Assembly: GCF_008360935.1 (NCBI RefSeq)
Contig: NZ_SRXO01000012.1
Span: forward strand, 62,001-126,000
DNA from: Siccirubricoccus phaeus
GTDB taxonomy: Bacteria > Pseudomonadota > Alphaproteobacteria > Acetobacterales > Acetobacteraceae
DNA length: 64,000 bases
Reading direction: 5' to 3'
Part shown: piece by piece, positions 53,641 through 63,974 of the stretch
Position numbering within the stretch: the first letter of the stretch is position 1
Layout: each line of letters begins with the position of its first letter
Position numbers and translations under genes: made by a program
The notes under the pieces: generated by a model
Seen by the model: only the letters and a program-made list of their open reading frames with translations
The model's database searches: none
What the model was told of the DNA's origin: nothing

Positions 53641-56616
53641 TCACGGCCCGGCGCGGTCCCGCGCTTCCGCCAGCGGCCCCACCCGGCGCTCGAAGATCGC
53701 CCGAACCTCGGCCGCCATCTCCCGCATCTGGCCGCGCAGCGCGGGCAGGTCAACCGCCGGCGCGGGCAGCAGCAGCGCCACGGCGCGCAGCATCGCCTCG
53801 GCCGCCGGGGCGGGCAGGCTGGCCTCCTTCGTCTTCCCCACCGTCAGCCGCACCATGCCGATGACGGTGCGCCACAGCCGGTCGGCGGCGATCAGCGCTT
53901 CCGTCTCCGCCGCCGGCAGCAGCCCGGCCTTGCCCAGCCGGGCCAGCGCCACCCGCGTGGTGGTCGCCAGCACCTCCGGCCGCGCCGGCCCGTGGCGGAG
54001 CTGCAGCGCCTGGGCGATGAACTCCACCTCGATCAGCCCGCCCGGCATCGCCTTCACATCCCAGGGGCCCTCGGCCGGCAGCTCCCGCAGCATGCGCGCC
54101 CGCATGGCGGCGGCATCCGCCAGGGCCGGCTCCGCCGCGCCGGGCTTCAGCATGGCCGCGCGCAGCGCCTCCGCCACCCGGCGTTTCAGGGCCGGCGGCC
54201 CGGCGATCGGCCGCGCCCGGGTCAGCGCCATGCGCTCCCAGGTCCAGGCATTCTCCCGGTGGTACTGCTCGAAGGCGGAGAGGCGGATCGCGACCGGGCC
54301 TTTGTTGCCCGAAGGCCGCAGCCGCATATCCACCTCCCACAGCCGCCCCTCCGCCCCCGGGGCGGTGATGGCGGCGACGATCTGCGGCGCCAGCCGGATG
54401 AAGTATTCGGAGGGCGCCAGGGACCGCCTGCCGCCCGTGCTCTCCACCGCCTCCGGGTCATGGTCGTAGAGCAGCACCAAATCGAGGTCGGAGCCCGGCA
54501 GCATCTCCCGCCCGCCGAGCTTGCCCATGGCCAGCACCGCCATGGCGCCGCCCGCCACCCGGCCGAAGCGCTCGGCGAAATCCGCGGCGATGCGCGGCAG
54601 CAGCGCAGAAATGGCGGAGTCCGCCAGGTCCGAGCGCAGCTCCCCGGCCAGGTCGGCGTCCAGCGCGCCCTCGAAGGCGGCGGCGTCGATCTCGAATTTC
54701 CGCTCGGTGGCGAGGCGGCGGGCGGCTTCCAGCGCCTCCTCGAAATGCCGCGCATCCTTCACCAAAGCAGGCAGGGCGGCGCTGGGATCGGCGCCCTCCG
54801 GCGCCAAGGTCCCGGCCAGCAGCCCGTCCAGCGCCGCGGCGTTGCGCGCCAGATGGTCAGCAAGCTGCGGCGCCGCGCCGAGGATGCCGGCCAGCCTATC
54901 CAGCATGGCGGGATTCCGGTGCAGCAGGGAGAGCATCTGCACCCCCGCCGGCAGGCGGGCCAGCACCCGGTCGAAGCGTACCAGCGCCTGGTCCGGATGG
55001 CTCTGCCGGCCGAAGGCGGCGAGCAGCGTCGGCATCAGCTCCGTCAGCAGCTCCCGCGCCCTTGCGCTGCGGGTGGCCCGCGGCCGCCCATGGTGCCAGC
55101 CGCGGACCAGCGCGGCGATGGAGGGCGAATCGGCGAAGCCCAGCCGCTTCAGCGTCGCCAGCGTCTCCGGGTCATCCTCCACGCCGGTGAAGACGAGGTT
55201 GCCGCCATTCCCCCCACCTTCCTCGGACAGCGCCGGCGCCGCCTCGAAGAATTTCCCGTAGTGCCGCTCCACCCGCTGGAGATGGCTGAGGAAGGCGGCG
55301 GCGAATTCATCCGTGCTGGCGAAGCCCATGAAGGCGGCGATGCGGGCCAGCCCCGCTTCATCCTCCGGCAGCCGGTGGGTCTGCCGGTCGTTCACCATCT
55401 GCAGCCGGTGCTCCAGGTCGCGCAGGAAGAGGTAGGCATCCGCCAGATCCGCCGCCGCCCGCCGGTCCAGCTTGCCCGCACCGGCCAGCGCCGCCAGGGC
55501 GCCCAAGGTCGTCGGGTCGCGCAGCGCCGGGTCCCGCCCGCCCCAGATCAATTGCAGCACCTGGGCGGTGAACTCGATCTCGCGGATGCCGCCCCGCCCC
55601 AGCTTCACATCATGCCCGGCCAGCGCCACCGTGGCGCCCGCGCCCCTCGCGGCCTTGTGCACATGGATCTGCCGCTTGATGGAATGGATGTCGGCGACGG
55701 CGGCGAAGTCCAGATGACGGCGCCAGACGAAGGGCCGGATCTCGCGCAGGAAATGCTCGCCCAGCGCGCGGTCCCCGGCGACCGGCCGCGCCTTGATCAT
55801 CGCCGCGCGTTCCCAATTCTGCCCCATGCTCTCGTAATAGGTGATGGCGGCGTTGAGCGAGACCGCGAGCGGCGTCGCCGCCGGATCGGGGCGCAGCCGC
55901 AGATCGGTGCGGAAGACGTAGCCATCCGCCGTCCGCTCCTCCAGCAGCCGCACGAGATCGCGGGCGAGGCGGACATAGGCGGCGCCCGCCCGGTCGCTGT
56001 GATAGGCTGCCGCCTCCGGGTCATAGAGCACCATGAGGTCGACATCCGAGGAATAGTTCAGCTCCCTGCCGCCCAGCTTGCCCATGCCGAGAATGGCGAG
56101 GCCGCTGCCCTTGCCGATGGCCCGGGCATCGCCGTTGCGGCCGCGGGAGATCCGCAGCTCGCCCCGTTCCGCCGCGGCAAGCAGCAGATGACCGGCGGCG
56201 AAATCGATGGCCTGCTCCGCCAGCTCGGAGAGCGCCCCCGTCACCCGTTCCAGCGCCCATTGCCCGGTGAGGTCGGCGACCGCGACGATCAGCGCGCCCT
56301 GCCGCTTGGCCTGGCGCAGCAGCGCCGCCACGGCCTCCCGCCCCGCCCCGGGATCGGCCCGGCCCAGCGGGTCCAGCGCCAGGGCGAAGGTCTCGTCCGG
56401 CCCGCGCTCCGCCAGGCGCAGCAGGGTGGCGGATTCCCGCACCGCGAGATCGGAGAGATAGGGGCTGTTGCCGCCCAGCCGGGCGAGCAGCGCCGTCCCC
56501 TCCGCAGTGGCGGCATAGGCGCGGCAGGCAGCGTCGCGCTCGGCGAAGCGTTCCAGCAGGCGGTCGACGGCGTCGGAATCGAAGGGGCGCGGCAGGCGCC
56601 CGGACGGGATGGACAT
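53641..56616 (-). CDS. glnE: Bifunctional glutamine synthetase adenylyltransferase/adenylyl-removing enzyme
   Basis: The 991-residue product has two nucleotidyltransferase halves: LGMGKLGGRELNYSSDVDLM at about residues 175-195 (adenylyl removal) and LAMGKLGGREMLPGSDLDLV at about 690-710 (adenylylation), separated by helical regulatory regions, the full GlnE architecture and length. It adenylylates GlnA in response to PII and glutamine. It is divergent from the AsmA-like gene by 14 bases and upstream of bcp. Confidence 0.97.
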   Translation of the reverse strand: MSIPSGRLPRPFDSDAVDRLLERFAERDAACRAYAATAEGTALLARLGGNSPYLSDLAVRESATLLRLAERGPDETFALALDPLGRADPGAGREAVAALLRQAKRQGALIVAVADLTGQWALERVTGALSELAEQAIDFAAGHLLLAAAERGELRISRGRNGDARAIGKGSGLAILGMGKLGGRELNYSSDVDLMVLYDPEAAAYHSDRAGAAYVRLARDLVRLLEERTADGYVFRTDLRLRPDPAATPLAVSLNAAITYYESMGQNWERAAMIKARPVAGDRALGEHFLREIRPFVWRRHLDFAAVADIHSIKRQIHVHKAARGAGATVALAGHDVKLGRGGIREIEFTAQVLQLIWGGRDPALRDPTTLGALAALAGAGKLDRRAAADLADAYLFLRDLEHRLQMVNDRQTHRLPEDEAGLARIAAFMGFASTDEFAAAFLSHLQRVERHYGKFFEAAPALSEEGGGNGGNLVFTGVEDDPETLATLKRLGFADSPSIAALVRGWHHGRPRATRSARARELLTELMPTLLAAFGRQSHPDQALVRFDRVLARLPAGVQMLSLLHRNPAMLDRLAGILGAAPQLADHLARNAAALDGLLAGTLAPEGADPSAALPALVKDARHFEEALEAARRLATERKFEIDAAAFEGALDADLAGELRSDLADSAISALLPRIAADFAERFGRVAGGAMAVLAMGKLGGREMLPGSDLDLVLLYDHDPEAVESTGGRRSLAPSEYFIRLAPQIVAAITAPGAEGRLWEVDMRLRPSGNKGPVAIRLSAFEQYHRENAWTWERMALTRARPIAGPPALKRRVAEALRAAMLKPGAAEPALADAAAMRARMLRELPAEGPWDVKAMPGGLIEVEFIAQALQLRHGPARPEVLATTTRVALARLGKAGLLPAAETEALIAADRLWRTVIGMVRLTVGKTKEASLPAPAAEAMLRAVALLLPAPAVDLPALRGQMREMAAEVRAIFERRVGPLAEARDRAGP

Positions 56617-56630
56617 ACCGGAGGGAAAGG

Positions 56631-59600
56631 GTGAGCCGCGCCCGCGGTCAAGCGCTGCATTGGGTTCCCCGGGCCGGCAATTGGGTGCTGGGCCTGGTGG
56701 TCGGGCTCGGCCTCTGCCTCGGCGCCCTGGCCTGGCGGCTGGCGGAGGCCCCGCTGGAAGTGCCGGCGCTCGCCCGGCGGATCGAGGCGGCGGTCAATGC
56801 CGAGCTGGGCGAGGCCAGGCTGACCATCGGCCGGGCGGATATCGCCTGGGAGGGGTTCCGCGGCGGCACCGCCGCGCCGCTCGACATCGTGCTGCGCAAC
56901 GTGGTGCTGCGGGATGCCGACGGCACGCCGCGGGTGGAGCTGCCGGATGCGGCGGTGACACTTTCCGCCCGCGCCCTGCTGCGCGGCATGGTGGCGCCCT
57001 CGGTCATCGAGCTGCGGCAGCCCAGGGTGCTGGCGCTGCTGCGCCCGGACGGCTCCTTCGGCCTCACCCTCAACCCGGCGCCGGAGGCGCTGCCGCCCGA
57101 GGGGGTGGGGGCGCCGGAGAAGGCGGCGGAGACGCCGGCGACGGCGCCCGGGTCGGATGCGCTCGGCCTGCTGGCGGCGCTGATGCAGCCGGCCTCGGAC
57201 CGCGCCGCCTATGCCGCGCTCCGCCGCCTCCGGGTGAATGGCGGGGAGGTGGTGCTGGCCGAGGTCGCGACCGGCAAGCGCTGGAGCCTCGTCGACCCGC
57301 AGCTCGACCTGCGCCGCGCCGCCGGCGGCGGGCTGGCCGGGGAGGGCTCCGCCAGCTTCCATGCTGGGGCGGTGGTGATGCCGGTGCGGCTCTCCGGCGC
57401 CGCCGAGGGCGCGCCGATGCAGCTCCGCGCCCGGATCGCCCTGCCGGCGCTGCGCCCGGCGGAGCTGGCCGAGATCTGGCCCGGCCTTGCCCCGCTGCGG
57501 CCGCTGGACGCGCCGGTGGCGCTCTCCGCCGGCGCCAGCTTCGATGCCGCGCTGCGCCCGCTGGCGGTGGAGATCGGGCTGGATGGGGAGGCGGGGGAGA
57601 TCGTGCTCGGCCCGGCCCGGCTGCCCATCGCCCGCTTCTCTGCCCGGCTGGCCGGCGGGATGCGTGCGCTGCGCCTGACGGCGGCGGAGCTGGAATTGCC
57701 CGGCGGGCCAGGGGGTGGACCAGGGGGCGGACCAGTGCTCAGCGCCAGCGGCACGGCGCTGAAGGGGCCGGCGGGGTGGCAGGCGCAGCTCGACCTGCGC
57801 AGCTCCCCGGTGACGGCGGAGGCGCTGCCCCGGCTCTGGCCGGCGGAGCTGGCGCCGGAAGCCCGCGCCGCGCTGCTGACCGCCCTGCCCGCCGGGCGGC
57901 TGCGGTCGGCGTGGCTGCAGCTCGACCTCGCCCTGCCGGAGAGCCTGGAGAACCCGAGCTGGCAGGCGGCGCGGCTGGATCTCGGCCTGGACCAGGCGGT
58001 GCTGCGGCTGGGCGAGGCCGGCAGCCTGGCGACGGAAAGCCTGGACCTCACCCTCGCCGCCACCCCGGACCGGCTGCGGCTGGAAAGCCTGGCGCTGCAT
58101 CTGCCGGGCCCCGCCGGGCCGCGGCTCGGCGCGGCGGGCGAGGCGATGCTGGCGGAGGGGGAATGGCGCGGCGGCTTCGACCTCACCTTGGACCAGGCGA
58201 ATTTCGCCGAGCTGGCCTCCTGGTGGCCGGAGGGCATCGCCCGCGGTGCCCGGGGCTGGATCATCCGCAACCTCACCGCCGGCCAGGCGCGCAACGGCAC
58301 CTGGCGGGTGGAGGGGAAGCTCGGCGCCGACCTCGCCGGCTTCGCCCTCACCGGGCTGCACGGCAAGGTGGAGGCGCATGAGGCGGTGGTGCACTGGCTG
58401 CGCCCGGTGCCGCCCATCCAGGGGGTGTCCGGCACCGCGGAATTCTCCGGCACGGAAATCACCCTGCACGCCCAGGGCGGGCGGCAGATGCTGGGCGAAA
58501 CCCAGCGTGGCGGGATGGAGCTGCGCGAGGGGCAGATCCGCTTCTTCAGCCTGGAGGCCGAGCCGCCCATGGCGGAGATGGCGTTCCAGCTCGCCGGCCC
58601 GCTGCCCGACATCCTCACCACCCTGCGCCACCCCCGGCTGAAATTGTTCGAGCGGCGGAAGCTGGAATTGCAGGGGACCGGGCAGGTGGAGGCGCGGCTG
58701 AACCTCGCCCTGCCCCTGCTGAACGAGCTGCCGGCGGAGGAGCTGCGGCTTGCCGCCGAGGTGAAGCTGGCGGAGGGCCGGCTGCAGAACGTCCTGGCCG
58801 GGCAGGCGCTGGAACGGGTGGCGCTGGAGATGGCGGTGACTGCCGCCGGGTTGCGCGCCAATGGCCAGGGCATGCTGCTGGATCAGCCGGTGCGGCTGGG
58901 GGTGGAGATGGATTTCCGCGCCGGCCCGGCCAGCCAGGTGGTGGAGCGGACCTCGGTGACCGGGAAGCTGGACCAGGGCCAGCTCGCGACGCTGGGGCTG
59001 GAGACGCTCGGCCTGCTGGACGGGCCGGTGGCGGTGGAGGCAAGGCTGGAGAAGCGCCGAAGCGGCGAGGGTCGCGCGACGCTGCGGGGCGACCTGCGGG
59101 AGGCGCGGCTGGCGCTGGACGGGCTGGGCTGGCGCAAGCCCGTCGGCGTCGCCGGCCAGGCGGAGGCGGTGCTGCGGCTGCAGGGCGACACGCTGCAAAG
59201 CGCCGAGGGCATCAGGCTGGAAGCGCCGGACCTGCTGCTGCGCGGCCGCGCCCTGCTCGGCCCGCGCGCGCGGCTGGAGCGGCTGGAACTGGCGGAGGGC
59301 GCGATCGGCGCCTCCCGCTTCCAGGGAGAGGTGCGGCGGCCGGCGCGCGACGGGGCGCCCTGGCAGGCGGTGCTGCGCGGCCCGGTCTTCGACCTGCGCC
59401 CGATACTCGCCTCAGAGGAGGGGCGGGCCGAGGCCGCGCCGGCCGCCCCGCCACCGCCGGCCGGGGAGGACCCGCCCCTCGCCCTCGACCTCGGCTTCGA
59501 CCGGGTGACGATGGGCGAGGGCCGCACCCTTTTCGCCATGCAGGCCACCGGCCGCACCGACAGAAGCGGCTTGCTGCGGGAAGCCCAGGTGCAGGGCCGC

Positions 59601-60308
59601 ACCTCGGCGCGGGCGGGGGCGGAAGGGGCGGGTCGCTTCAGCCTGAGCCTGGCGCCGCGCGGCGATGAAAGGCTGCTGCGCATCGCCGCCGAGGATGGCG
59701 GGGCGCTGCTGCGGGCGCTGGACGTGCTGGATTCCATCCAGGGCGGCAGGCTGACCGTCACCGCCAGCTACCGGGAGCTGCGGCCGGGCGCGCCGCTGAC
59801 CGGCACGGCGGAGCTGGAGCAATTCGTGGTGCAGGACGCGCCGGCGGTGGCGAAGCTGATGCAGGCGATGACGCTCTACGGGCTGGTGGAGGCGCTGCAA
59901 GGGGGAAGCGGCCTGGTCTTCGCCCGGCTGGTGGCGCCCTTCGCGCTGACGCCGGGGGAGCTGGTGCTGCGCGATGCCCGGGCCTTCTCCGCCTCGCTGG
60001 GCCTGACCGCCAAGGGGCGGATCCGCCGCCAGGCGGGGGAGCTGGACATCGAGGGCACCATCGTCCCGGCCTATGTCTTCAACACGCTGCTGGGGAATAT
60101 CCCGCTGCTCGGCCGGCTGTTCAGCCCGGAGGCGGGGGGCGGGGTCTTCGCCGGCACCTATGCGGTGCGGGGGCGGCTGACGGATCCGGAGGTCTCGGTG
60201 AACCCGCTGGCGGCGCTGACGCCGGGCTTCCTGCGGGGCATCTTCGGGCTGCGGCCGAGCGAGGCGCCGCCGGGGACGGGGCAGCCGCAGACGGGGGTGG
60301 ACAGGTGA
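56631..60308 (+). CDS. AsmA-like/YhdP-type (DUF3971) envelope protein
   Basis: The 1225-residue product has one N-terminal membrane anchor (NWVLGLVVGLGLCLGALAWRL) and a long beta-rich periplasmic region, with the AsmA-like C-terminal part (LEQFVVQDAPAVAKLMQAM, IEGTIVPAYVFNTLLGNIPLLG) typical of YhdP/TamB/AsmA proteins. These form rod-like bridges that move phospholipids between inner and outer membranes. The start is GTG 56631 behind GGAGGGAAAGG. It is divergent from glnE by only 14 bases, so promoters must overlap the two genes. Confidence 0.9.
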   Translation: MSRARGQALHWVPRAGNWVLGLVVGLGLCLGALAWRLAEAPLEVPALARRIEAAVNAELGEARLTIGRADIAWEGFRGGTAAPLDIVLRNVVLRDADGTPRVELPDAAVTLSARALLRGMVAPSVIELRQPRVLALLRPDGSFGLTLNPAPEALPPEGVGAPEKAAETPATAPGSDALGLLAALMQPASDRAAYAALRRLRVNGGEVVLAEVATGKRWSLVDPQLDLRRAAGGGLAGEGSASFHAGAVVMPVRLSGAAEGAPMQLRARIALPALRPAELAEIWPGLAPLRPLDAPVALSAGASFDAALRPLAVEIGLDGEAGEIVLGPARLPIARFSARLAGGMRALRLTAAELELPGGPGGGPGGGPVLSASGTALKGPAGWQAQLDLRSSPVTAEALPRLWPAELAPEARAALLTALPAGRLRSAWLQLDLALPESLENPSWQAARLDLGLDQAVLRLGEAGSLATESLDLTLAATPDRLRLESLALHLPGPAGPRLGAAGEAMLAEGEWRGGFDLTLDQANFAELASWWPEGIARGARGWIIRNLTAGQARNGTWRVEGKLGADLAGFALTGLHGKVEAHEAVVHWLRPVPPIQGVSGTAEFSGTEITLHAQGGRQMLGETQRGGMELREGQIRFFSLEAEPPMAEMAFQLAGPLPDILTTLRHPRLKLFERRKLELQGTGQVEARLNLALPLLNELPAEELRLAAEVKLAEGRLQNVLAGQALERVALEMAVTAAGLRANGQGMLLDQPVRLGVEMDFRAGPASQVVERTSVTGKLDQGQLATLGLETLGLLDGPVAVEARLEKRRSGEGRATLRGDLREARLALDGLGWRKPVGVAGQAEAVLRLQGDTLQSAEGIRLEAPDLLLRGRALLGPRARLERLELAEGAIGASRFQGEVRRPARDGAPWQAVLRGPVFDLRPILASEEGRAEAAPAAPPPPAGEDPPLALDLGFDRVTMGEGRTLFAMQATGRTDRSGLLREAQVQGRTSARAGAEGAGRFSLSLAPRGDERLLRIAAEDGGALLRALDVLDSIQGGRLTVTASYRELRPGAPLTGTAELEQFVVQDAPAVAKLMQAMTLYGLVEALQGGSGLVFARLVAPFALTPGELVLRDARAFSASLGLTAKGRIRRQAGELDIEGTIVPAYVFNTLLGNIPLLGRLFSPEAGGGVFAGTYAVRGRLTDPEVSVNPLAALTPGFLRGIFGLRPSEAPPGTGQPQTGVDR

Positions 60309-60309
60309 C

Positions 60310-60545
60310 GGGGGCTCTGCCCCCCATGTCCTCACCAGTGGCGCTGCCCTGGACCCGGCAGGGGGCGCTGCCCCCATCGGACGCATGCGTTCGATCCCCG
60401 CCGGTGGGTGCCGGCAGTGCCGGCACTCCCCTCCCCGGACCCCGGTGTGAGTCTTGAATCCGTGGGGTGAACCAGCAGACTCAGGGCGGGGTCCGGGGGG
60501 AAGCTCTTCCCCCCGGCGGGGGTATGGGGGCAGAGCCCCCATTTC
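60310..60545. terminator. Convergent terminator region with several GC-rich hairpins
   Basis: GGGGGC-TCT-GCCCCC follows the AsmA-like stop by one base (60310-60324). The same core on the minus strand (60526-60540) follows the tyrS stop by about 20 bases. Between lie other hairpins (for example CCGGGGGG / CCCCCCGG at 60494-60515) and the family-6 segment (GTGAGTC, GGTGAACCAGCAGACTCA). Bidirectional termination is the likely role. Confidence 0.65.
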
Positions 60546-60561
60546 CAGGCCTTAGTGCCCT

Positions 60562-61785
60562 CTACCCCGCCCGCACCAGGATATGCCGCTTCCGCCCCAG
60601 GCTGAGCTTCGCCGCGCCATCCCGCAGATCGGCTGCGCTCACCATGGCCTGGGGGTCCGTCACCGGCGCGTCGTTCAGCCGGATGCCGTTCTGGCCGATC
60701 AGCCGCCGCGCTTCCCCCTTGCTGCCGACCAGCTTCGCCGCCGCCAGCAGATCCACCACGCTGGCCGGCAGGGCGTGGGTCAGGCTCGGCAGGGTCGCCG
60801 CCGCCTCGCCCTGCTCGAAGGCGCGGCGCGCCGTCTCCGCCGCCTGCCCGGCGGCTGCGCGGCCATGCAGCAGGGCGGTGGCCTCGGTCGCCAGCACCTT
60901 CTTCGCCTCGTTCACCTCGGCGCCCTGCAGCGCGCCCAGCCGCGCCACCTCCGCCATCGGCAGCTCGGTGAACAGGCCGAGGAAGCGGCCGACATCTTCA
61001 TCCTCGGTGTTCCGCCAGAATTGCCAGTAGTCGTAGGGCGAAAGCTTCTCCGCATTCAGCCAGACCGCGCCGGCGGCGGTCTTGCCCATCTTGGCGCCGG
61101 AGGCGGTGGTGAGCAGCGGCGTGGTGATGCCGAACACCTCCGCCCCATCCATCCGGCGGCAGAGCTCCACCCCCATGATGATATTGCCCCATTGGTCGGA
61201 GCCGCCCATCTGGATGGCCACGCCATAGCGCCGCCGCAGCTCCGCGAAATCGTAGCTCTGCAACAGCATGTAGTTGAATTCGAGGAAGCTGAGAGTCTGC
61301 TCGCGGTCCAGGCGCAGCTTCACGCTGTCCATGGTCAGCATGCGGTTCACGCTGAAATGCCGGCCGACATCGCGCAGGAAGGGGACGTAGAGCAGCCGGT
61401 CCAGCCATTCGGCATTGTCCAGCATCACCGCGTCGGTCGGGCCCTCGCCGAAGGTGAGGAAGGGCTCGAAGGCCTTGCGGATGCCGGCCTTGTTGCGCTC
61501 GATGGCGGCATCGTCCAGCAGCGGCCGCGCCTCGTCGCGGAAGGAGGGGTCGCCGACCTTGGTCGTGCCGCCGCCCATCAGCACCACCGGCTTGTGGCCA
61601 TGGCGCTGCAACAGCCGCAGCAGCATGATCTGCATCAGGCTGCCGACATGCAGACTGTCCGCGGTGCAGTCGAAGCCGATATAGCCCGGCACCACCCCCG
61701 CCTGCAGCCGCGCCTGCAGCGCGGCGCGGTCGGTGATCTGGTGGAGGAAGCCGCGCGTCTCGGCCTCGTGCAGGAAGTCATTCAT
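60562..61785 (-). CDS. tyrS: Tyrosyl-tRNA synthetase
   Basis: The 407-residue product has the class I signatures [12 protein letters not shown] (HIGH-like HVGS at about 48) and KMGKT (KMSKS-like, about 234), tyrosine-binding [11 protein letters not shown] and a C-terminal S4 RNA-binding domain ([21 protein letters not shown]). This fits bacterial TyrRS. ATG 61785 matches family length; an upstream ATG at 61815 adds ten residues. It is divergent from anmK across 59 bases. Cytoplasmic, essential for translation. Confidence 0.97.
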   Translation of the reverse strand: MNDFLHEAETRGFLHQITDRAALQARLQAGVVPGYIGFDCTADSLHVGSLMQIMLLRLLQRHGHKPVVLMGGGTTKVGDPSFRDEARPLLDDAAIERNKAGIRKAFEPFLTFGEGPTDAVMLDNAEWLDRLLYVPFLRDVGRHFSVNRMLTMDSVKLRLDREQTLSFLEFNYMLLQSYDFAELRRRYGVAIQMGGSDQWGNIIMGVELCRRMDGAEVFGITTPLLTTASGAKMGKTAAGAVWLNAEKLSPYDYWQFWRNTEDEDVGRFLGLFTELPMAEVARLGALQGAEVNEAKKVLATEATALLHGRAAAGQAAETARRAFEQGEAAATLPSLTHALPASVVDLLAAAKLVGSKGEARRLIGQNGIRLNDAPVTDPQAMVSAADLRDGAAKLSLGRKRHILVRAG

Positions 61786-61844
61786 GCCGCTGGATTTCGC
61801 TTCGGGGCTTGGCAATGGGGTGGCCCCCGTAGCACAGGGGAGGG

Positions 61845-62993
61845 ATGCTTAGAACCATCGGCCTGATGAGCGGCACCTCCCTGGACGGCGTGGATGCCGC
61901 CTGGATCGAAACCGATGGCGAGACGATCGGCCGCGTCGGCCCGAGCCTGACCCTGCCCTACGCCCCTGCCCTGCGGCGCGATTTGCGCCGGCTGCTGGAT
62001 CTGGCGGCGGGGCTGGACCCCGAGGATGCCTTCCTGGCGGATTGCGTCGCCCGGCTGACGGACCGCCATGCCGAGGCGGTGGAGAGGCTGCGCGACCAGG
62101 CCTGGCAGCAGATGCGGGAGGAGACGGAGCTGCTGGGCTTCCACGGCCAGACGATACTGCACCGCCCGCCGCCCGCCCGGGCCGGGGGGAATGCGGCGGG
62201 GGGCGAGGCACGGGTGCCGGGGCGGACCTGGCAGGTGGGGGATGCGCTGGCGCTGGCGCAGCGCACCGGGCTTTCCGTCGCCTATGATTTCCGCAGCGCC
62301 GATGTGGCGGCCGGCGGCCAGGGGGCGCCGCTGGTGCCGGTGGTGCATGCGGCGCTGGCGCGGTCCCTGCCGAAGCCCTTGGCGGTGCTGAATCTGGGGG
62401 GTGTGGGCAACGTCACCTTCATCGGCGCGGCGGGGGAGCTGCTGGCCTTCGACACCGGGCCCGCCAACGGCCCGCTGGACGATTGGGCGCGGAAATCCAC
62501 CGGCAGCGACTACGACAAGGATGGGAATCTGGCCCTGGCCGGGCAGGCGGATGGCGCCGTGCTGGGGCGGCTGATGGGCCACCCCTATCTGGCGGCGCCG
62601 CCGCCCAAATCCCTGGACCGGCTGGATTTCGACCGGGCGCTGAAGGAGGCGGGGGCGGGAGAGCTCTCCCCCCAGGACGGGGCGGCGACGCTGGTGGCGT
62701 TCTCGGCTGTCTGCGTGGCGGCGGCGGCGCGGCATTTCCCGGCTGCGCCGCTGCACTGGCTGGTCTGCGGCGGCGGCCGGCGCAACCCGGCGATGATGCG
62801 AGCCCTGGCGGCGGCGCTGGAAGCGCCGGTGCGGCCGGTGGAAGTGGCGGGGTGGAACGGGGATGCGCTGGAGGCGCAGGCCTTCGGCGTGCTGGCGGCG
62901 CGGGTGGCGCGTCGGCTGCCGCTGACCTTTCCAGGGACGACGGGGGCGCCTTACCCTCTGTCCGGGGGGCGTCTGCTGGGCCCGCTACTCTGA
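61845..62993 (+). CDS. anmK: Anhydro-N-acetylmuramic acid kinase
   Basis: The 382-residue product begins with the ATP-binding loop [17 protein letters not shown], followed by [60 protein letters not shown] and [11 protein letters not shown], all AnmK signatures. It phosphorylates anhydro-MurNAc from recycled cell wall to MurNAc-6-phosphate. CAGGGGAGGG precedes the start. Divergent tyrS-anmK order is common in alphaproteobacteria. It is followed by a family-4 3' element. Confidence 0.97.
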   Translation: MLRTIGLMSGTSLDGVDAAWIETDGETIGRVGPSLTLPYAPALRRDLRRLLDLAAGLDPEDAFLADCVARLTDRHAEAVERLRDQAWQQMREETELLGFHGQTILHRPPPARAGGNAAGGEARVPGRTWQVGDALALAQRTGLSVAYDFRSADVAAGGQGAPLVPVVHAALARSLPKPLAVLNLGGVGNVTFIGAAGELLAFDTGPANGPLDDWARKSTGSDYDKDGNLALAGQADGAVLGRLMGHPYLAAPPPKSLDRLDFDRALKEAGAGELSPQDGAATLVAFSAVCVAAAARHFPAAPLHWLVCGGGRRNPAMMRALAAALEAPVRPVEVAGWNGDALEAQAFGVLAARVARRLPLTFPGTTGAPYPLSGGRLLGPLL

Positions 62994-63085
62994 TCCCCGC
63001 GCAACCGCTGCGCGGTTCCGCGAGGGCCCGGAGTCGGCTCCGATCAGCGCTTCGGCACAGCCTACCGAGGCGAAGCCTAGGGCAG
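62994..63085 (+). repeat. Family-4 3' element after anmK
   Basis: A hairpin (CGCGCAACC / GGTTCCGCG, 62998-63022, one mismatch, loop GCTGCGC) begins five bases after the stop, followed by GAGGGCCCGGAGTCGGCTCC and GGCACAGCCTACC. Module order and orientation match the elements after the YqaA-like, cupin and 108-residue hypothetical genes. Confidence 0.65.
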
Positions 63086-63137
63086 GACACCGGCAGGCGA
63101 CAGGGTCCGAGAGGCGCGCATTTTGGGAGGACGTCCA

Positions 63138-63974
63138 ATGCCGATCATCGACGCACAGGTACATGTCTATGAGCGCAACCATCCGGGCCGGCCCTGGGTG
63201 GATGCGCTGGCCGGGCCGCCCGAGGTCACGGGCGACCAGATGGTGGCGGCGATGGACGAGGTGGGCGTGGATGGCGCGCTGCTCGTCTCCGTCCATTCCA
63301 TGTACCGCTACGATGCCAGCTATGCGGTGCAGGAACATGCGAAGCACCCGAAGCGCTTCGCCCTGATCAAGCCGGTGGACCCGCACGACCCTGGCGTGGC
63401 GGAGACCATCGCGGCCTGGAAGGCGCAGCCCGGCACGGTCGGCATCCGGGTGATGATGCGGCAGGATGTCTCGACCGACCCGGGTGATCCGGGCCTCGGC
63501 CGGGTGCTGGCGGCGGCGGCGCAGCACGGGCTGGCGCTGAACCTGCTGGCCTATGGCCGCCTGCCGCAGGTGCTGGAAATGGCGAAGCTGTACCCCGATA
63601 CGCAGATCGTCATCGACCATCTGGGCCTGCCGCAGCCCTTCCACCCGCCGGCGCCGGAGCAGCCCTGGGCCGCCCTGCCCGATCTGCTGGCGCTGGCCGC
63701 CTGCCCGAATGTGGCGGTGAAGATCACCGGCGCCGGCACCCTGGCGAAGACGCCCTACCCCTACCCGGATATCTGGCCGCAGCTGGCGCGGATCTTCGAG
63801 GCCTTCGGCCTGGAACGCTGCTGCTGGGGCACCGACTGGACCCGCGCCGTGGCGCTGCTGACCTATCGCCAGGGCGTGGACGCCTTCCGCCTGAACGAGC
63901 GCCTGTCGGAGAGCGACAAGGCCATGCTGATGGGCGGCGCGGTATCCCGCGTGTATGGCTGGTCGCCGGGCTGA
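63138..63974 (+). CDS. Amidohydrolase-2 family metal-dependent hydrolase
   Basis: The 278-residue product is a TIM-barrel of the amidohydrolase-2 group (2-pyrone-4,6-dicarboxylate hydrolase/decarboxylase-like): IIDAQVHVYERNHPGRPW at strand 1, ALLVSVHSMYRYD, FALIKPVDPHD, GIRVMMRQDV, VIDHLGLPQP and CCWGTDWTRAV with the last metal-site aspartate. The first HxH motif reads QVH, so one metal ligand is replaced, as in some members. GGGAGGA precedes ATG 63138. Likely hydrolysis of a lactone or amide of a catabolic intermediate. Confidence 0.88.
   Translation: MPIIDAQVHVYERNHPGRPWVDALAGPPEVTGDQMVAAMDEVGVDGALLVSVHSMYRYDASYAVQEHAKHPKRFALIKPVDPHDPGVAETIAAWKAQPGTVGIRVMMRQDVSTDPGDPGLGRVLAAAAQHGLALNLLAYGRLPQVLEMAKLYPDTQIVIDHLGLPQPFHPPAPEQPWAALPDLLALAACPNVAVKITGAGTLAKTPYPYPDIWPQLARIFEAFGLERCCWGTDWTRAVALLTYRQGVDAFRLNERLSESDKAMLMGGAVSRVYGWSPG

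Noticed and set aside
53575-56634. A 1019-codon plus-strand frame opposite glnE
   Set aside because: Shadow of glnE; Arg/Gly/His-rich composition without motifs.
56289-59198. A 969-codon minus-strand frame opposite the AsmA-like gene
   Set aside because: Shadow; overlaps the glnE start region out of frame and is made of Gln/Arg/Leu runs.
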